Shown in pieces: positions 7,829 through 16,395 of a DNA stretch of 64,000 bases. Made by a program: the position numbers and the translations under genes. Source of the stretch: an uncultured Clostridia bacterium (GTDB taxonomy: Bacteria; Bacillota; Clostridia; TANB77; CAG-508); NCBI GenBank assembly GCA_934130935.1, contig CAKOYQ010000004.1, positions 1 to 64,000 on the forward strand, written 5' to 3'. Position 1 is the stretch's first letter. Every line of letters begins with the position of its first letter. Below the pieces are notes generated by a model. It was not told where the DNA came from. It made no database searches and saw only the letters and a list, made by a program, of their open reading frames with translations.

Positions 7829-8176
7829 TTATTTTGTATAATTTGTTTGAACTTTTTTAGGAAGTTCATCATATTGCACTTCTTCCCAAGAATGTACTCC
7901 TAGAGTTTTTACTTCTAACTTTAGAAAAGCATCTTCTTTTAGTTCTCTACTTGTTTTAAATTTTAATTCTTTTTTCTTTCCTTTTTCATTATAGCACTCT
8001 AAAGTATATTTATATTTCATATCATCTGTACTAGATAGTTTTTCTATTTTAGTATTGTCTATTTGAGTAAAGTAAGCTGATTCATAATTTTCAAAAAAGT
8101 ACAATATTGCTACACAAATTGCTATTGCTACAACTACTGCTATAATCATAGGTATTTTTTCTTTTAAACTTTCCAT
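7829..8176 (-). CDS. YxeA-family membrane-anchored protein
   Basis: 115 residues: one membrane helix (9-27) and a small extracytoplasmic domain with the YxeA (DUF1093) pattern YKYTLECYNEKGKKKELKF, ELKEDAFLKLEVKTLGVHSW and EEVQYDELPKKVQ. In Bacillus yxeA lies beside bacitracin/peptide ABC transporters, and here too it lies downstream of BceAB. Molecular role is not established. ATG at 8176 follows TAGGAGAAA. Confidence 0.75.
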   Translation of the reverse strand: MESLKEKIPMIIAVVVAIAICVAILYFFENYESAYFTQIDNTKIEKLSSTDDMKYKYTLECYNEKGKKKELKFKTSRELKEDAFLKLEVKTLGVHSWEEVQYDELPKKVQTNYTK

Positions 8177-8187
8177 ATCATTTTCTC

Positions 8188-8679
8188 CTATTCTGATATA
8201 ATATCAATATTTCCCTTGAAATCATCTAATTTTATAGTTAAATAATAGCTCACACCTTCAATATAAATATTATCTTCATATTCTCCTGTATCATCTATTA
8301 AAGTTTTTTCATTATCTCCTAGTTTAGCAATTACATTGATGTTACCACTTTGTTTTTCTACTTTTATTTTTAATCTTATATGATCTCCATTTTTTCGGTT
8401 TAATGCTGTTCCTCCAAATATAGTTTCTTCGGATGTTATATTATCATATTCTGCTTTATATGTTCCAATATATTTGTCTGTTCCAAAAATTCTTTTTCCT
8501 TGCAAATCTTTCTCTTTCGATATCCCTGCAAAATCAAAACTTTGTAAAAATGTGTTATAAGTATTTATGAACTCATCTTTTGTAAAATTCCAATCACTTG
8601 CTACAATAGATGAAACAATAATTATTATGAAAACCATTATTCCTATTATAATTAGCTTAAAGAATCCGAATATAAACAT
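8188..8679 (-). CDS. Membrane-anchored extracellular protein of the Bce operon
   Basis: 163 residues with an N-terminal hydrophobic helix (3-27) and a soluble outside domain that looks beta-rich (IGTYKAEYDNITSEETIFGG, HIRLKIKVEKQSGNINVIAK). I do not recognise the family. It starts 3 bases after the permease stop behind GAGGAGG, so it is clearly part of the transporter operon. A role as accessory sensor or shield is only a guess. Confidence 0.65.
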   Translation of the reverse strand: MFIFGFFKLIIIGIMVFIIIIVSSIVASDWNFTKDEFINTYNTFLQSFDFAGISKEKDLQGKRIFGTDKYIGTYKAEYDNITSEETIFGGTALNRKNGDHIRLKIKVEKQSGNINVIAKLGDNEKTLIDDTGEYEDNIYIEGVSYYLTIKLDDFKGNIDIISE

Positions 8680-8682
8680 GAA

Positions 8683-10779
8683 CTATTCCTCCTCTTTGAT
8701 GATATTTTTACTTCCAAAATATGTTGCTAGAAAATATGCACCATATATCACTCCAATAATTACTACTGTTGCAACTATTGATGGTAATAAATCTTCTGAA
8801 CTTGCTAATCCTTCCATCATTGTCATCGCAAATTGTATTCCAAATATTGAATGAATAATTGCAAGTATTAGTGGTAGTCCAAAGAATATACCAATTTGTC
8901 TAAATAATGCTTTATTAATCATTTTTTCATCACAACCTATTTCCCTTAAAATTGTATATCTTTGCTTATTATCTGAGCTTTCTGTTAATTGTTTTAATGC
9001 TAAAATAGCTGCACTTGCAATCAAGAATATTATTCCTAAATAAATTGCTATAAATGTTACAATTGTTGCAATTCCTATGCTTGCTTCCATAAGAGATATT
9101 TTGGTTACTCCATCTACATCAATTCCTTTGTTTGTTAAATTTTGAACAAGTATAGAATCATTACTTGTAAATATCTTTTCTATTTCTTGTCTTTTTTCAT
9201 CTGTTTGTGCATTATAATTTGCAACTAATAATTGTTGCACTTTCATATCATCAGTTAAATTACAACTATCTGGAACTAAAATAATTCCTGTATTTACATG
9301 ACTTGTATTCATCATAATAAAACCACTTTTACATTCATTATATTTTGACTTATATTCTTTTCCTGCAATCTCCAATATATTTTCATCTGCTAGTACTCTA
9401 TCTCTTATAGTTCCAATTCCATCAAAATCACAAAGTACAATATATTCATTATCTTTCAATTCATATTGTTCTATTCCATAAAGTGAAGCAATTTTGTTAT
9501 AATCAGATATTTTTATTATCATTTCTGCTGTTTCATAGCGTAAACTTGGAAATTGTGCTCTTGTTTCTTCAATTTTATCTCCTAAAAAATCTTCCCAAGT
9601 CAAATCCTTTGTAGCATAAATAGGTATTTCTACTACATCTTTAATTAATGTCATATCAAATCCATTATTTTTTAATGTTTCTGTAATTGGTATTTTTGAA
9701 TCTTTTCTTGCTTCAGGAGTTGATATTATTTCTTTGCCATAAGTTCCATATTGTAAATATTTTTCTGATAAATTAGCTGTTTTATATAAATTTATATCTA
9801 CAGGCGTCATTTCTACTAATTCTCTTTGCATTGTATTTCTCAATGATAAACTAGATGATAGTATTGAAATTGTCATAAACAACATTAAGCAAATAACACT
9901 CATACTTATAACTGTTGTATTGATTTTGCTGTTGATTTGTCTTAATACAAACATATTTGTTCCTTTTAAATAGATATTTTTTATCGATTGTACTACTCTT
10001 AATATAAAACCAGATAAAGACCAAAATACCAAGATTGTTCCAGTAATTCCCATTAATATTGGTGGTAATAATTTATCTGCTGTAGTTAATGAGTGAACAT
10101 CTCCTGTCACTTTCCAATAAGCATATCCTAACAAGCAACTTGCTCCAATAAATACAATTATAGAAATAATAGGATTTTTTATTTTTACTTTTTCATTTTT
10201 CTTTGTAGCATTTAATAAATTTATCAATTTATATCTTGAAACTGTCATTGTATTAAAGAACATAACTGCTATATACATAACTGCAAAATATACACAAGTC
10301 TTTATACAAGCTGTTTTTGAAAAGACAAATTGAAAATTACTCATATCTGCCTCAAACATTTTTGCTACTAATACAGACATAAATTGTGATGCAAATATTC
10401 CTATAACAAGTCCAACTATAAGTGAAATAATGCCTACAAATATTGTTTCTAGTATTATAATTTTAGATATTTGCCTCTTTCCCATTCCAAGTGTCATATA
10501 TATACCAAATTCTTTTTTCCTTCGGTTAATTAAGAAATTATTTGCATATACGATAAGCAATCCTAATACTACTGCTACAAATACCGATACATATCCTAAC
10601 ATACTTATCATAATTTTGATGATGTCCCTTGTTGAATTAGATACTTGTAACATTGCTTCTTGACTATCTAATGAGTTAAACATATAGAATATTGCAACTC
10701 CTAACACTAATGTTAAAAAATATATCGCATAATCCTTAAAGCTCTTTTTCATATTTTTAATTGATAACTTAAATAACAT
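8683..10779 (-). CDS. BceB-type ABC transporter permease
   Basis: A 698-residue permease of the antimicrobial-peptide detoxification class. It has the ten-helix FtsX/MacB layout: four helices in the first 200 residues, two pairs to about residue 310, a large extracellular domain (about 310-560) between helices 7 and 8, and three C-terminal helices. Such proteins both remove peptides such as bacitracin or nisin from their targets and act as the flux sensor for the partner kinase. It overlaps the ATPase gene by 11 bases behind GGAGGTGA. The two-component system that should control it lies upstream. Confidence 0.88.
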   Translation of the reverse strand: MLFKLSIKNMKKSFKDYAIYFLTLVLGVAIFYMFNSLDSQEAMLQVSNSTRDIIKIMISMLGYVSVFVAVVLGLLIVYANNFLINRRKKEFGIYMTLGMGKRQISKIIILETIFVGIISLIVGLVIGIFASQFMSVLVAKMFEADMSNFQFVFSKTACIKTCVYFAVMYIAVMFFNTMTVSRYKLINLLNATKKNEKVKIKNPIISIIVFIGASCLLGYAYWKVTGDVHSLTTADKLLPPILMGITGTILVFWSLSGFILRVVQSIKNIYLKGTNMFVLRQINSKINTTVISMSVICLMLFMTISILSSSLSLRNTMQRELVEMTPVDINLYKTANLSEKYLQYGTYGKEIISTPEARKDSKIPITETLKNNGFDMTLIKDVVEIPIYATKDLTWEDFLGDKIEETRAQFPSLRYETAEMIIKISDYNKIASLYGIEQYELKDNEYIVLCDFDGIGTIRDRVLADENILEIAGKEYKSKYNECKSGFIMMNTSHVNTGIILVPDSCNLTDDMKVQQLLVANYNAQTDEKRQEIEKIFTSNDSILVQNLTNKGIDVDGVTKISLMEASIGIATIVTFIAIYLGIIFLIASAAILALKQLTESSDNKQRYTILREIGCDEKMINKALFRQIGIFFGLPLILAIIHSIFGIQFAMTMMEGLASSEDLLPSIVATVVIIGVIYGAYFLATYFGSKNIIKEEE

Positions 10780-11536
10780 CGTTCAAATCACCTCCAAGAA
10801 GTGTTTGCACCTCAATTATCTTCTCAAAGAATTGTTTTCTTGTATCATTTCCTTTAACTAATTCATTAAAGATTTTTCCGTCTTTTATAAATATAATTCT
10901 ATCTGCATAACTTGCTGTAAAAGCATCGTGTGTTACCATTAAAATAGTTGCATTTAATTTTTGATGTAAGTAATCAAATGTCATCAATAATTGTTTTGCT
11001 GATTTACTATCTAATGCACCTGTTGGCTCGTCTGCTAATACTATTTTAGGATTTGTTATTATTGCTCTTGCAGCTGCACATCTTTGTTTTTGCCCTCCAG
11101 ATACTTGATATGGGTATTTATTTAATATACCTAAAATATCTAATTTTTTAGCCATATCGTGAACTCTATTATTAATTTCTGTTGCATTTACTTTTTGAAT
11201 TGTCAATGCTAAAGCTATATTTTCATAAATTGTTAATGTATCTAATAAATTAAAGTCTTGAAATATAAAGCCTAGTTCCTCTCTCCTAAATTTGTTTAAT
11301 TTATTTCCTTTAAGCTTTGTAATATCTTCTCCGTTTATAATGATATGTCCTGCTGTTACTCTATCAATAGTAGATACACAATTCAAAAGTGTAGTTTTAC
11401 CAGAGCCACTTGCTCCCATAATTCCTACAAACTCTCCATTTTTTACATTAAAGCTAATATTGTCTATTGCTTTTGTTAAATTAGATTTGTTTCCATAGTA
11501 TTTTTCTATGTTTTTAACCTCTAATACATTTTCCAT
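10769..11536 (-). CDS. BceA-type ABC transporter ATPase
   Basis: A 255-residue MacB/LolD-class ATPase. Walker A GASGSGKTT, Q-loop IFQDFNLLD, signature VSGGQKQR and Walker B IVLADEPTGALDS with the switch histidine VTHD are all present. It energises the adjacent BceB-like permease at the membrane. ATG follows AAAGGAG. A palindrome matching one before the response-regulator gene lies 85 bases upstream and suggests induction by that regulator. Confidence 0.92.
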   Translation of the reverse strand: MENVLEVKNIEKYYGNKSNLTKAIDNISFNVKNGEFVGIMGASGSGKTTLLNCVSTIDRVTAGHIIINGEDITKLKGNKLNKFRREELGFIFQDFNLLDTLTIYENIALALTIQKVNATEINNRVHDMAKKLDILGILNKYPYQVSGGQKQRCAAARAIITNPKIVLADEPTGALDSKSAKQLLMTFDYLHQKLNATILMVTHDAFTASYADRIIFIKDGKIFNELVKGNDTRKQFFEKIIEVQTLLGGDLNDVI

Positions 11537-11620
11537 CTAAAAAACTCCTTTCAATTCTTTGTATATCTACATTATAAATTCATTTTAAAATAGTTGCCAT
11601 CGATTTATCTTACAATAACA

Positions 11621-11635
11621 TTACATTTTTTGTAA
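11621..11635. promoter_or_regulatory. Bce-type operator before the ABC transporter
   Basis: Palindrome TTACATTTTTTGTAA, with outer bases extending to ATCTTACA and TGTAAGATTT. It differs by a single base from the site at 13410-13424. Bce-type regulators bind TNACA/TGTAA inverted repeats with short spacing (family knowledge), so this is a likely binding site. Confidence 0.65.
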
Positions 11636-11655
11636 GATTTCTCATTTATAAAAAT

Positions 11656-11678
11656 AAGCCCATAACTAATATGGACTT
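11656..11678 (-). terminator. Terminator of the two-component operon
   Basis: On minus, AAGTCCATA pairs with TATGGGCTT (one mismatch) and is followed by ATTTTTATAAA. It overlaps the last codon of the kinase gene and separates it from the transporter promoter. Confidence 0.55.
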
Positions 11679-12693
11679 ACAAATTCATAAAACTACTTTT
11701 AGGGAATATAATTCTTACTTCTGTTCCTATATCTTTTTCTGAATTTAATTCTATTCCTAATCCTAATTTGTTGCATAATTTCTTACATAGATATAACCCA
11801 ATACCAGTAGATTTCTTGTTTATTGTTCTCCCATTTTCTCCTGTAAACCCTTTTTCAAAAACTCTTGTTATTTCTCCTTTTTTTATTCCAATTCCATTAT
11901 CTTTTATATATAAAACAACATTTTCTCTTTTTGAAATAGCATATATTTCTATCTTTCTATCTTTAATTTTTGAATACTTAATTGCATTTTGTATAATCTG
12001 ATTTATTATAAAAACTGCCCATTTGCTATCTGTATATACTTCTCGTTCCAAATCGTGTAATTCTATACTTGTCTTACTTGAAAGTAATGCACTTTTATTT
12101 TTCAAAATTGCTCCATTTACTATTTCTTGCAAATTTGATTTTGTAACAACATAGTCTTTGTTAGCGGTATTACTTCTAGCATAAAACAATGCTTGTTCTG
12201 TATAATTTTCTATTTCATCTAATTCTTCATCAATGCTTTTAGTTATCTCATTTTTATTATTTTCAATAATTAATTTAGATGTAGCAATTGGTATTTTTAT
12301 TTCGTGAATCCATAATTCTATATATTCCTTATAATCTTCTTGTAATCTCTTATAAGTATTTACATTTTCTAGCATAGATTTGCCAGCTTCTTGCATAGAT
12401 TTTTTTAATATTTTACCCTCAAGAAAATCTGGAGTATTTATTATTTCTGATATTAAGTATTTATCGCCTAATTCATCTAAATTACTTTTTAATTCATTAT
12501 AAAAATTCTTCTTTTTTCTATATTCAATAGTAATATCAATACCAATTATTATAATCGGACATATTGCAATATAAATCCTTGTAAATATTCCAATTTGTGT
12601 ATAAGGCAATAATAATATTTCTGAACTTACTATTACAAATAATACTAAAAAAATCAATAATATTTTCTCTTTTATAAATTCTCCAAACTTCAT
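11677..12693 (-). CDS. BceS-type intramembrane-sensing histidine kinase
   Basis: 338 residues. Two membrane helices near the N-terminus (about 9-30 and 36-54) are separated by only a few outside residues, the hallmark of intramembrane-sensing kinases. The H-box is WIHEIKIPIATSKLII; the ATPase boxes are NQIIQNAIKYS (N), DNGIGIKKGEI (G1), FEKGFTGENGR (F) and STGIGLYLCK (G2). Such kinases read the activity of their BceAB transporter rather than the drug itself. It overlaps the response-regulator gene by 4 bases. Confidence 0.88.
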   Translation of the reverse strand: MKFGEFIKEKILLIFLVLFVIVSSEILLLPYTQIGIFTRIYIAICPIIIIGIDITIEYRKKKNFYNELKSNLDELGDKYLISEIINTPDFLEGKILKKSMQEAGKSMLENVNTYKRLQEDYKEYIELWIHEIKIPIATSKLIIENNKNEITKSIDEELDEIENYTEQALFYARSNTANKDYVVTKSNLQEIVNGAILKNKSALLSSKTSIELHDLEREVYTDSKWAVFIINQIIQNAIKYSKIKDRKIEIYAISKRENVVLYIKDNGIGIKKGEITRVFEKGFTGENGRTINKKSTGIGLYLCKKLCNKLGLGIELNSEKDIGTEVRIIFPKSSFMNL

Positions 12694-13361
12694 TTTAATA
12701 TATACCCTTGTCCCCTTCTTGTTTCAATTTGATTTATTATTCCTAGTTCTTCTAGTTTTGTCCTTAGTCTTTTAATATTAACATTTAAAGTATTATCATC
12801 GACAAATTCTTCACTTTCCCATAAGTAGTCCATTATTTCATCTCTTGATATTACTTGTTGTCTATGTAATACTAAATATTCTAATATTTTATATTCATTT
12901 TTTGTTAATTCTATTTTCTTATCTTCTTTTTCTATAATTCTTCCTGCTGTATTTAATATAAAGCTCCCACAGTCTATTTTATCTGGATTATTTCCTGCAT
13001 TTTGATTTCTTTTTAATAGTCCAACTATTTTTGCAAGTAATATTTGAATATTATATGGTTTTGTTACATATTGATCTGCACCATAATTTAGTGATAGTAA
13101 TTCATCCATTTCATTATCTCTGCTTGTTACCATTATAATCGGTACATTAGATGTTTTTCTTATTTCTTTACAAATAAATTCTCCATCTGTATATGGTAAG
13201 TTTATATCAATTAATAATAAGTCTGCTTTTATTTCTAATATGTCTGCCACTGCATTGTCAAATTTTTTTAAGCTTGTTGCTATAAATCCATTTCTGTTTA
13301 AAAATGTTTCTAATTCTTCTCTTAATTTTTCGTCATCTTCTATTATTAGTATTTTTTGCAT
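12690..13361 (-). CDS. BceR-type OmpR-family response regulator
   Basis: About 223 residues. The receiver domain has IIEDDE, LLIDINLPYTDG with the phosphorylated aspartate, IIMVTSRD and YVTKPY. The C-terminal winged helix contains LTKNEYKILEYLVLHRQQVISRDEIM and NTLNVNIKRLRTKLEELG. I place the start at ATG 13361 because GGAGG lies 7 bases before it; an ATG seven codons upstream has no site. It probably activates the BceAB operon through the palindrome at 11621 and itself through that at 13410. Confidence 0.88.
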   Translation of the reverse strand: MQKILIIEDDEKLREELETFLNRNGFIATSLKKFDNAVADILEIKADLLLIDINLPYTDGEFICKEIRKTSNVPIIMVTSRDNEMDELLSLNYGADQYVTKPYNIQILLAKIVGLLKRNQNAGNNPDKIDCGSFILNTAGRIIEKEDKKIELTKNEYKILEYLVLHRQQVISRDEIMDYLWESEEFVDDNTLNVNIKRLRTKLEELGIINQIETRRGQGYILK

Positions 13362-13409
13362 TTTACTAACCTCCATTAGCATTATATCATATTTTGTTTA
13401 ATATGTATC

Positions 13410-13424
13410 TTACATTTCTTGTAA
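13410..13424. promoter_or_regulatory. Bce-type operator before the two-component operon
   Basis: Palindrome TTACATTTCTTGTAA with flanks ATC and GATTTC, one base different from the site at 11621-11635. It lies about 50 bases upstream of the response-regulator start, consistent with autoregulation. Confidence 0.65.
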
Positions 13425-13504
13425 GATTTCTATAAAAAATAAGATTAGTTATGTTTCAAACTAATCTAACTAACAGCCTATAATTTATTTTTCACCTTAT
13501 AATA

Positions 13505-14605
13505 TTATTTTTTCAATTCAATTTGAAATTCTATAAATTCATCATTACTTTTTGCACAAATTTTTCCATTATGTAATTCTATTATTTCTTTTGTAATAGC
13601 AAGTCCTAATCCAGCTCCACCATTATTTGTTTGTCTTGATTCATCTGCTCTATAAAATTTATCAAATATTCTTTCCAGTTTATATTCAGGAATTGTAGCT
13701 CCTTTATTTTTAAATGTAATTTCAATATTTTCTTCATTTTCTATCATATTTATTGTAATAGTAGTATTTTCATAGCTATAGCTAATTGCATTTTTCAGCA
13801 AATTTCCAAAAGCTCTTGCCAATTTATCTCCATCGGCATTATACATTAAAATATTAGGTTTAGTTATATTCAATTTTAAATTTCTTTCTTCTAACATTGG
13901 GTAAAATTCTTCTACTAATTGGTCTAATAGCATTACCAAATCAATATTTGTTTTATTTAGAGGTATATCATTCAAATTATATCTGGTAATTTCAAAAAAT
14001 TGATTAGTAAGTTCTTCAACTCTTAAAGCTTTATCAAGTGCTATTTTTATATACTTATTTTGTAATTTTTTTGATATTTCTTGTTCTTCATTTAATAACG
14101 ATAAATATCCTATTACTGACGTAAGCGGTGTTTTTAAGTCATGTGCCATATACATAATTAAATCATTTTTCTTTTGTTCAGCTTCTTTTGCTCTTTTTGT
14201 ACTTAAAATATACTCATATTTAATTTTATTTAATTTTTCTGAAAATCTTGTCATCTCATTTGGTAATTCTATGTTTTGAGTTTCTTCATTTAAAATGTTA
14301 TCAAATGATTTATATAATTTTTCTATATTATCAACTTTTTTAGAAAAAAATCGATATAAAGCAATTACTAAAATAATTATCATATAAAATAAAAAAATAG
14401 GTTCTTTATTATAAACACACCACTCATATAAATTATAATTAAACCTATACAAAGTATTTCCTAAAAAGTTTCCTAAAAGATTATCTAAAACTACAATGTA
14501 AAAAATTACTGCTACAATGTAGTAGATGATAATTCTAAGGATCAGACTACCTATCAATTTCATTTTTTCATTAAACAATTCTTTATTTTTCAATTTTATA
14601 TCCAA
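13505..14605 (-). CDS. VanS-like sensor histidine kinase
   Basis: About 360 residues. Two membrane helices (about 18-45 and 70-88) flank a short outside loop; then comes a HAMP-like linker, the H-box MYMAHDLKTPLTSVIGYLSLL, and the catalytic boxes NLLKNAISYS (N), FDKFYRADESRQTNNGGAGL (F/G2) and TIPEYKLE. The H-box and following ALDKALRVEELTNQFFEITR are those of the VanS family. No vanH/A/B/X genes are nearby, so this is an orphan wall-stress sensor rather than a resistance cluster. The start is uncertain: TTG codons at 14605 and 14593 lie close to GGGGAG; ATG at 14563 is also possible. It overlaps the regulator gene. Confidence 0.85.
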   Translation of the reverse strand: MDIKLKNKELFNEKMKLIGSLILRIIIYYIVAVIFYIVVLDNLLGNFLGNTLYRFNYNLYEWCVYNKEPIFLFYMIIILVIALYRFFSKKVDNIEKLYKSFDNILNEETQNIELPNEMTRFSEKLNKIKYEYILSTKRAKEAEQKKNDLIMYMAHDLKTPLTSVIGYLSLLNEEQEISKKLQNKYIKIALDKALRVEELTNQFFEITRYNLNDIPLNKTNIDLVMLLDQLVEEFYPMLEERNLKLNITKPNILMYNADGDKLARAFGNLLKNAISYSYENTTITINMIENEENIEITFKNKGATIPEYKLERIFDKFYRADESRQTNNGGAGLGLAITKEIIELHNGKICAKSNDEFIEFQIELKK

Positions 14606-15266
14606 CTCCCCATACTGTTTTTATAAATTTTGGTTTTTTTGTGTCTTCATTTAATTTCTCTCGTATTCTCCTTATATGTACCATTACCGTATTATTATTT
14701 TCTAAATATTTTTCTTTCCATACTTTTTCAAATAATTCTTCTGAACTTACTACATTTCCTCTTTTTTGTGCCAAATATAATAATATATCAAATTCCATAG
14801 GTGTTAATTCAACTTGTTTATCGTATAATTTACAAATGTGTTTGTCTTGATCTATTTCTAATCCATTTATATAGATAATATTTTCTTCATTTTTTTCGTT
14901 ATATTTTGTATATCTTCTATAGGCGGACTTTACTCTTGCAATTAATTCCAATGGATTAAATGGTTTTGTAATATAGTCATCTGCTCCTAAAGTTAGTCCT
15001 TGTATTTTATCTTTATCTTCAATTTTGGCAGTTAGCATTATTACTGGAAAGTTTAGTCCTTTATCTCTTATCATTTTACATATTTCAAATCCATCTACAT
15101 CTTTTATCATTACATCTAAAATTGCAAAATCTAATTTTTGATTTTCGATACATTTTATTGCTTCTTTAGAATCATAAAATTTAAAAACATTATAGTTTTC
15201 ATTCTTCAGATAAACTTCCACCAAATCTGCAATTTCTTTTTCATCATCTAATACTAAAATATTCAT
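14583..15266 (-). CDS. VanR-like OmpR-family response regulator
   Basis: 227 residues from ATG 15266, which follows GAGGAAG. The receiver has LVLDDEKE, FAILDVMIKDVDG with the phosphoacceptor aspartate, IMLTAKIED and YITKPFNP; the winged helix has LTPMEFDILLYLAQKRGNVV and NTVMVHIRRIREKLNED. It is divergent from a secreted C39-like peptidase gene, and a direct repeat typical of OmpR-family sites lies between the two, so the peptidase is its most likely target. Confidence 0.87.
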   Translation of the reverse strand: MNILVLDDEKEIADLVEVYLKNENYNVFKFYDSKEAIKCIENQKLDFAILDVMIKDVDGFEICKMIRDKGLNFPVIMLTAKIEDKDKIQGLTLGADDYITKPFNPLELIARVKSAYRRYTKYNEKNEENIIYINGLEIDQDKHICKLYDKQVELTPMEFDILLYLAQKRGNVVSSEELFEKVWKEKYLENNNTVMVHIRRIREKLNEDTKKPKFIKTVWGVGYKIEK

Positions 15267-15333
15267 TTTCTTCCTCATTTCTGTTTCAATATTTTATCAT
15301 ATTTTTTTAATATTTCCAACACTCTTATTGCTT

Positions 15334-15398
15334 TTAAGGAAATGTTAAGATTTATTTAATTATTTCTTAAAACTTATTTTTATTCTGAGTTTTATACT
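15334..15398 (+). promoter_or_regulatory. Activated promoter with OmpR-family direct repeat
   Basis: TTAAG at 15334-15338 recurs at 15345-15349, an 11-base period typical of OmpR-type tandem sites, and a TTAAGA/TCTTAA inverted pair sits at 15345-15370. A clear -10, TATACT, is at 15393-15398 with no good -35, as expected for an activator-dependent promoter. It lies between the VanR-like gene and the peptidase gene. Confidence 0.5.
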
Positions 15399-15431
15399 AG
15401 AAATATATTAAAAGAAAAAGGAGAAAGTCAA

Positions 15432-16181
15432 ATGAAGAAAAGAAAAATATTAATGTTATTAATAATAATTTTAGGAATGTTTATATTTTTTAGAAATATC
15501 TCGTTTAATAATATCTCTTATAGATTAAATAAATTTGTTTCTAAAATAACTAATACTTCGGAATATAAAACAATAAAGCAAGATATAAATAAAAATTATT
15601 CTGGAATTGGTCAAGAAAAAGTTAAAAATAAAGATGGTTATTTTACTACATTTACTACTATTGAAAATCATAAAAAAACTTATATTGAATATAAACAAAA
15701 TGCTGATTCTTCTTGGAGTAATAATCAATATTGGGGTGGTACTATGGCAGAAAATGGCTGTGGCATTACTGCACTTGCAACTATTTTAAGTGGATATAAT
15801 AAAAATTATACTCCAGAAGATCTTAGACAACAATATTATCCTAAATTAAATTATGACATACTTTCAAAAGAGTTATCTAATACATTTAATATTAAAAATA
15901 CAGATTTTTACTATGATAGTGTTCATTTATCTAAAGAAAAATTGCAAGAGCATTTAGAAACAAACCGACCTATTTTAGTTTGTGTATGGAATCAGCCTCA
16001 TGATAATCGCTGGACAACGAGCTCACATTATATGGTTTTACTGGCAACAGATGATAATGATATGGTTTATATTTCTAATCCTAATGGTGGAAAAAATGAT
16101 AGTAAAAGTTCAGGTTGGTACAAATTCAAAGAGATAACTCCTTATATCGCAAAAGCTTTATATATAGAAAGTTATAATTAA
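15432..16181 (+). CDS. Membrane-anchored C39-like cysteine peptidase
   Basis: 249 residues. Residues 5-22 form a signal-anchor helix; a basic/Asn-rich stalk follows. The catalytic domain (about 95-245) carries MAENGCGITALATIL with the nucleophilic cysteine, a histidine in SSHYMVLLA and the Asp/Asn-type third residue in YISNPNGG, the order of C39_2 (bacteriocin-processing-like) peptidases. It should act outside the membrane on wall or secreted protein. AAAGGAG lies 7 bases before ATG. It is divergent from the VanR-like regulator and followed by its own terminator. Substrate unknown. Confidence 0.8.
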   Translation: MKKRKILMLLIIILGMFIFFRNISFNNISYRLNKFVSKITNTSEYKTIKQDINKNYSGIGQEKVKNKDGYFTTFTTIENHKKTYIEYKQNADSSWSNNQYWGGTMAENGCGITALATILSGYNKNYTPEDLRQQYYPKLNYDILSKELSNTFNIKNTDFYYDSVHLSKEKLQEHLETNRPILVCVWNQPHDNRWTTSSHYMVLLATDDNDMVYISNPNGGKNDSKSSGWYKFKEITPYIAKALYIESYN

Positions 16182-16203
16182 AAGACAGCAAAAAGCTGTC
16201 TTT
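16181..16203 (+). terminator. Terminator of the C39-like gene
   Basis: AAAGACAGC pairs with GCTGTCTTT around five A, immediately after the stop codon, followed by ATTCGTATTTTTC. Confidence 0.8.
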
Positions 16204-16395
16204 ATTCGTATTTTTCATAATTATAATAATTTATTTTTCTCTATAAAAAATCACCAAATTGACTATCTAATTTTTGTCAAGTCCTTTTTTATGGATTTAT
16301 TATATTATTTTTTTGTATGGCAAACAAGCGAAAACGATATATTTTTTTAAAAATTGTATCTTTTTCACTTCTTTTATGATAAAATTAATTTATGA

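Noticed and set aside
13505..15266. Vancomycin resistance cluster
   Set aside because: Only the VanRS-like pair is present; no ligase, dehydrogenase or dipeptidase gene is in the window.
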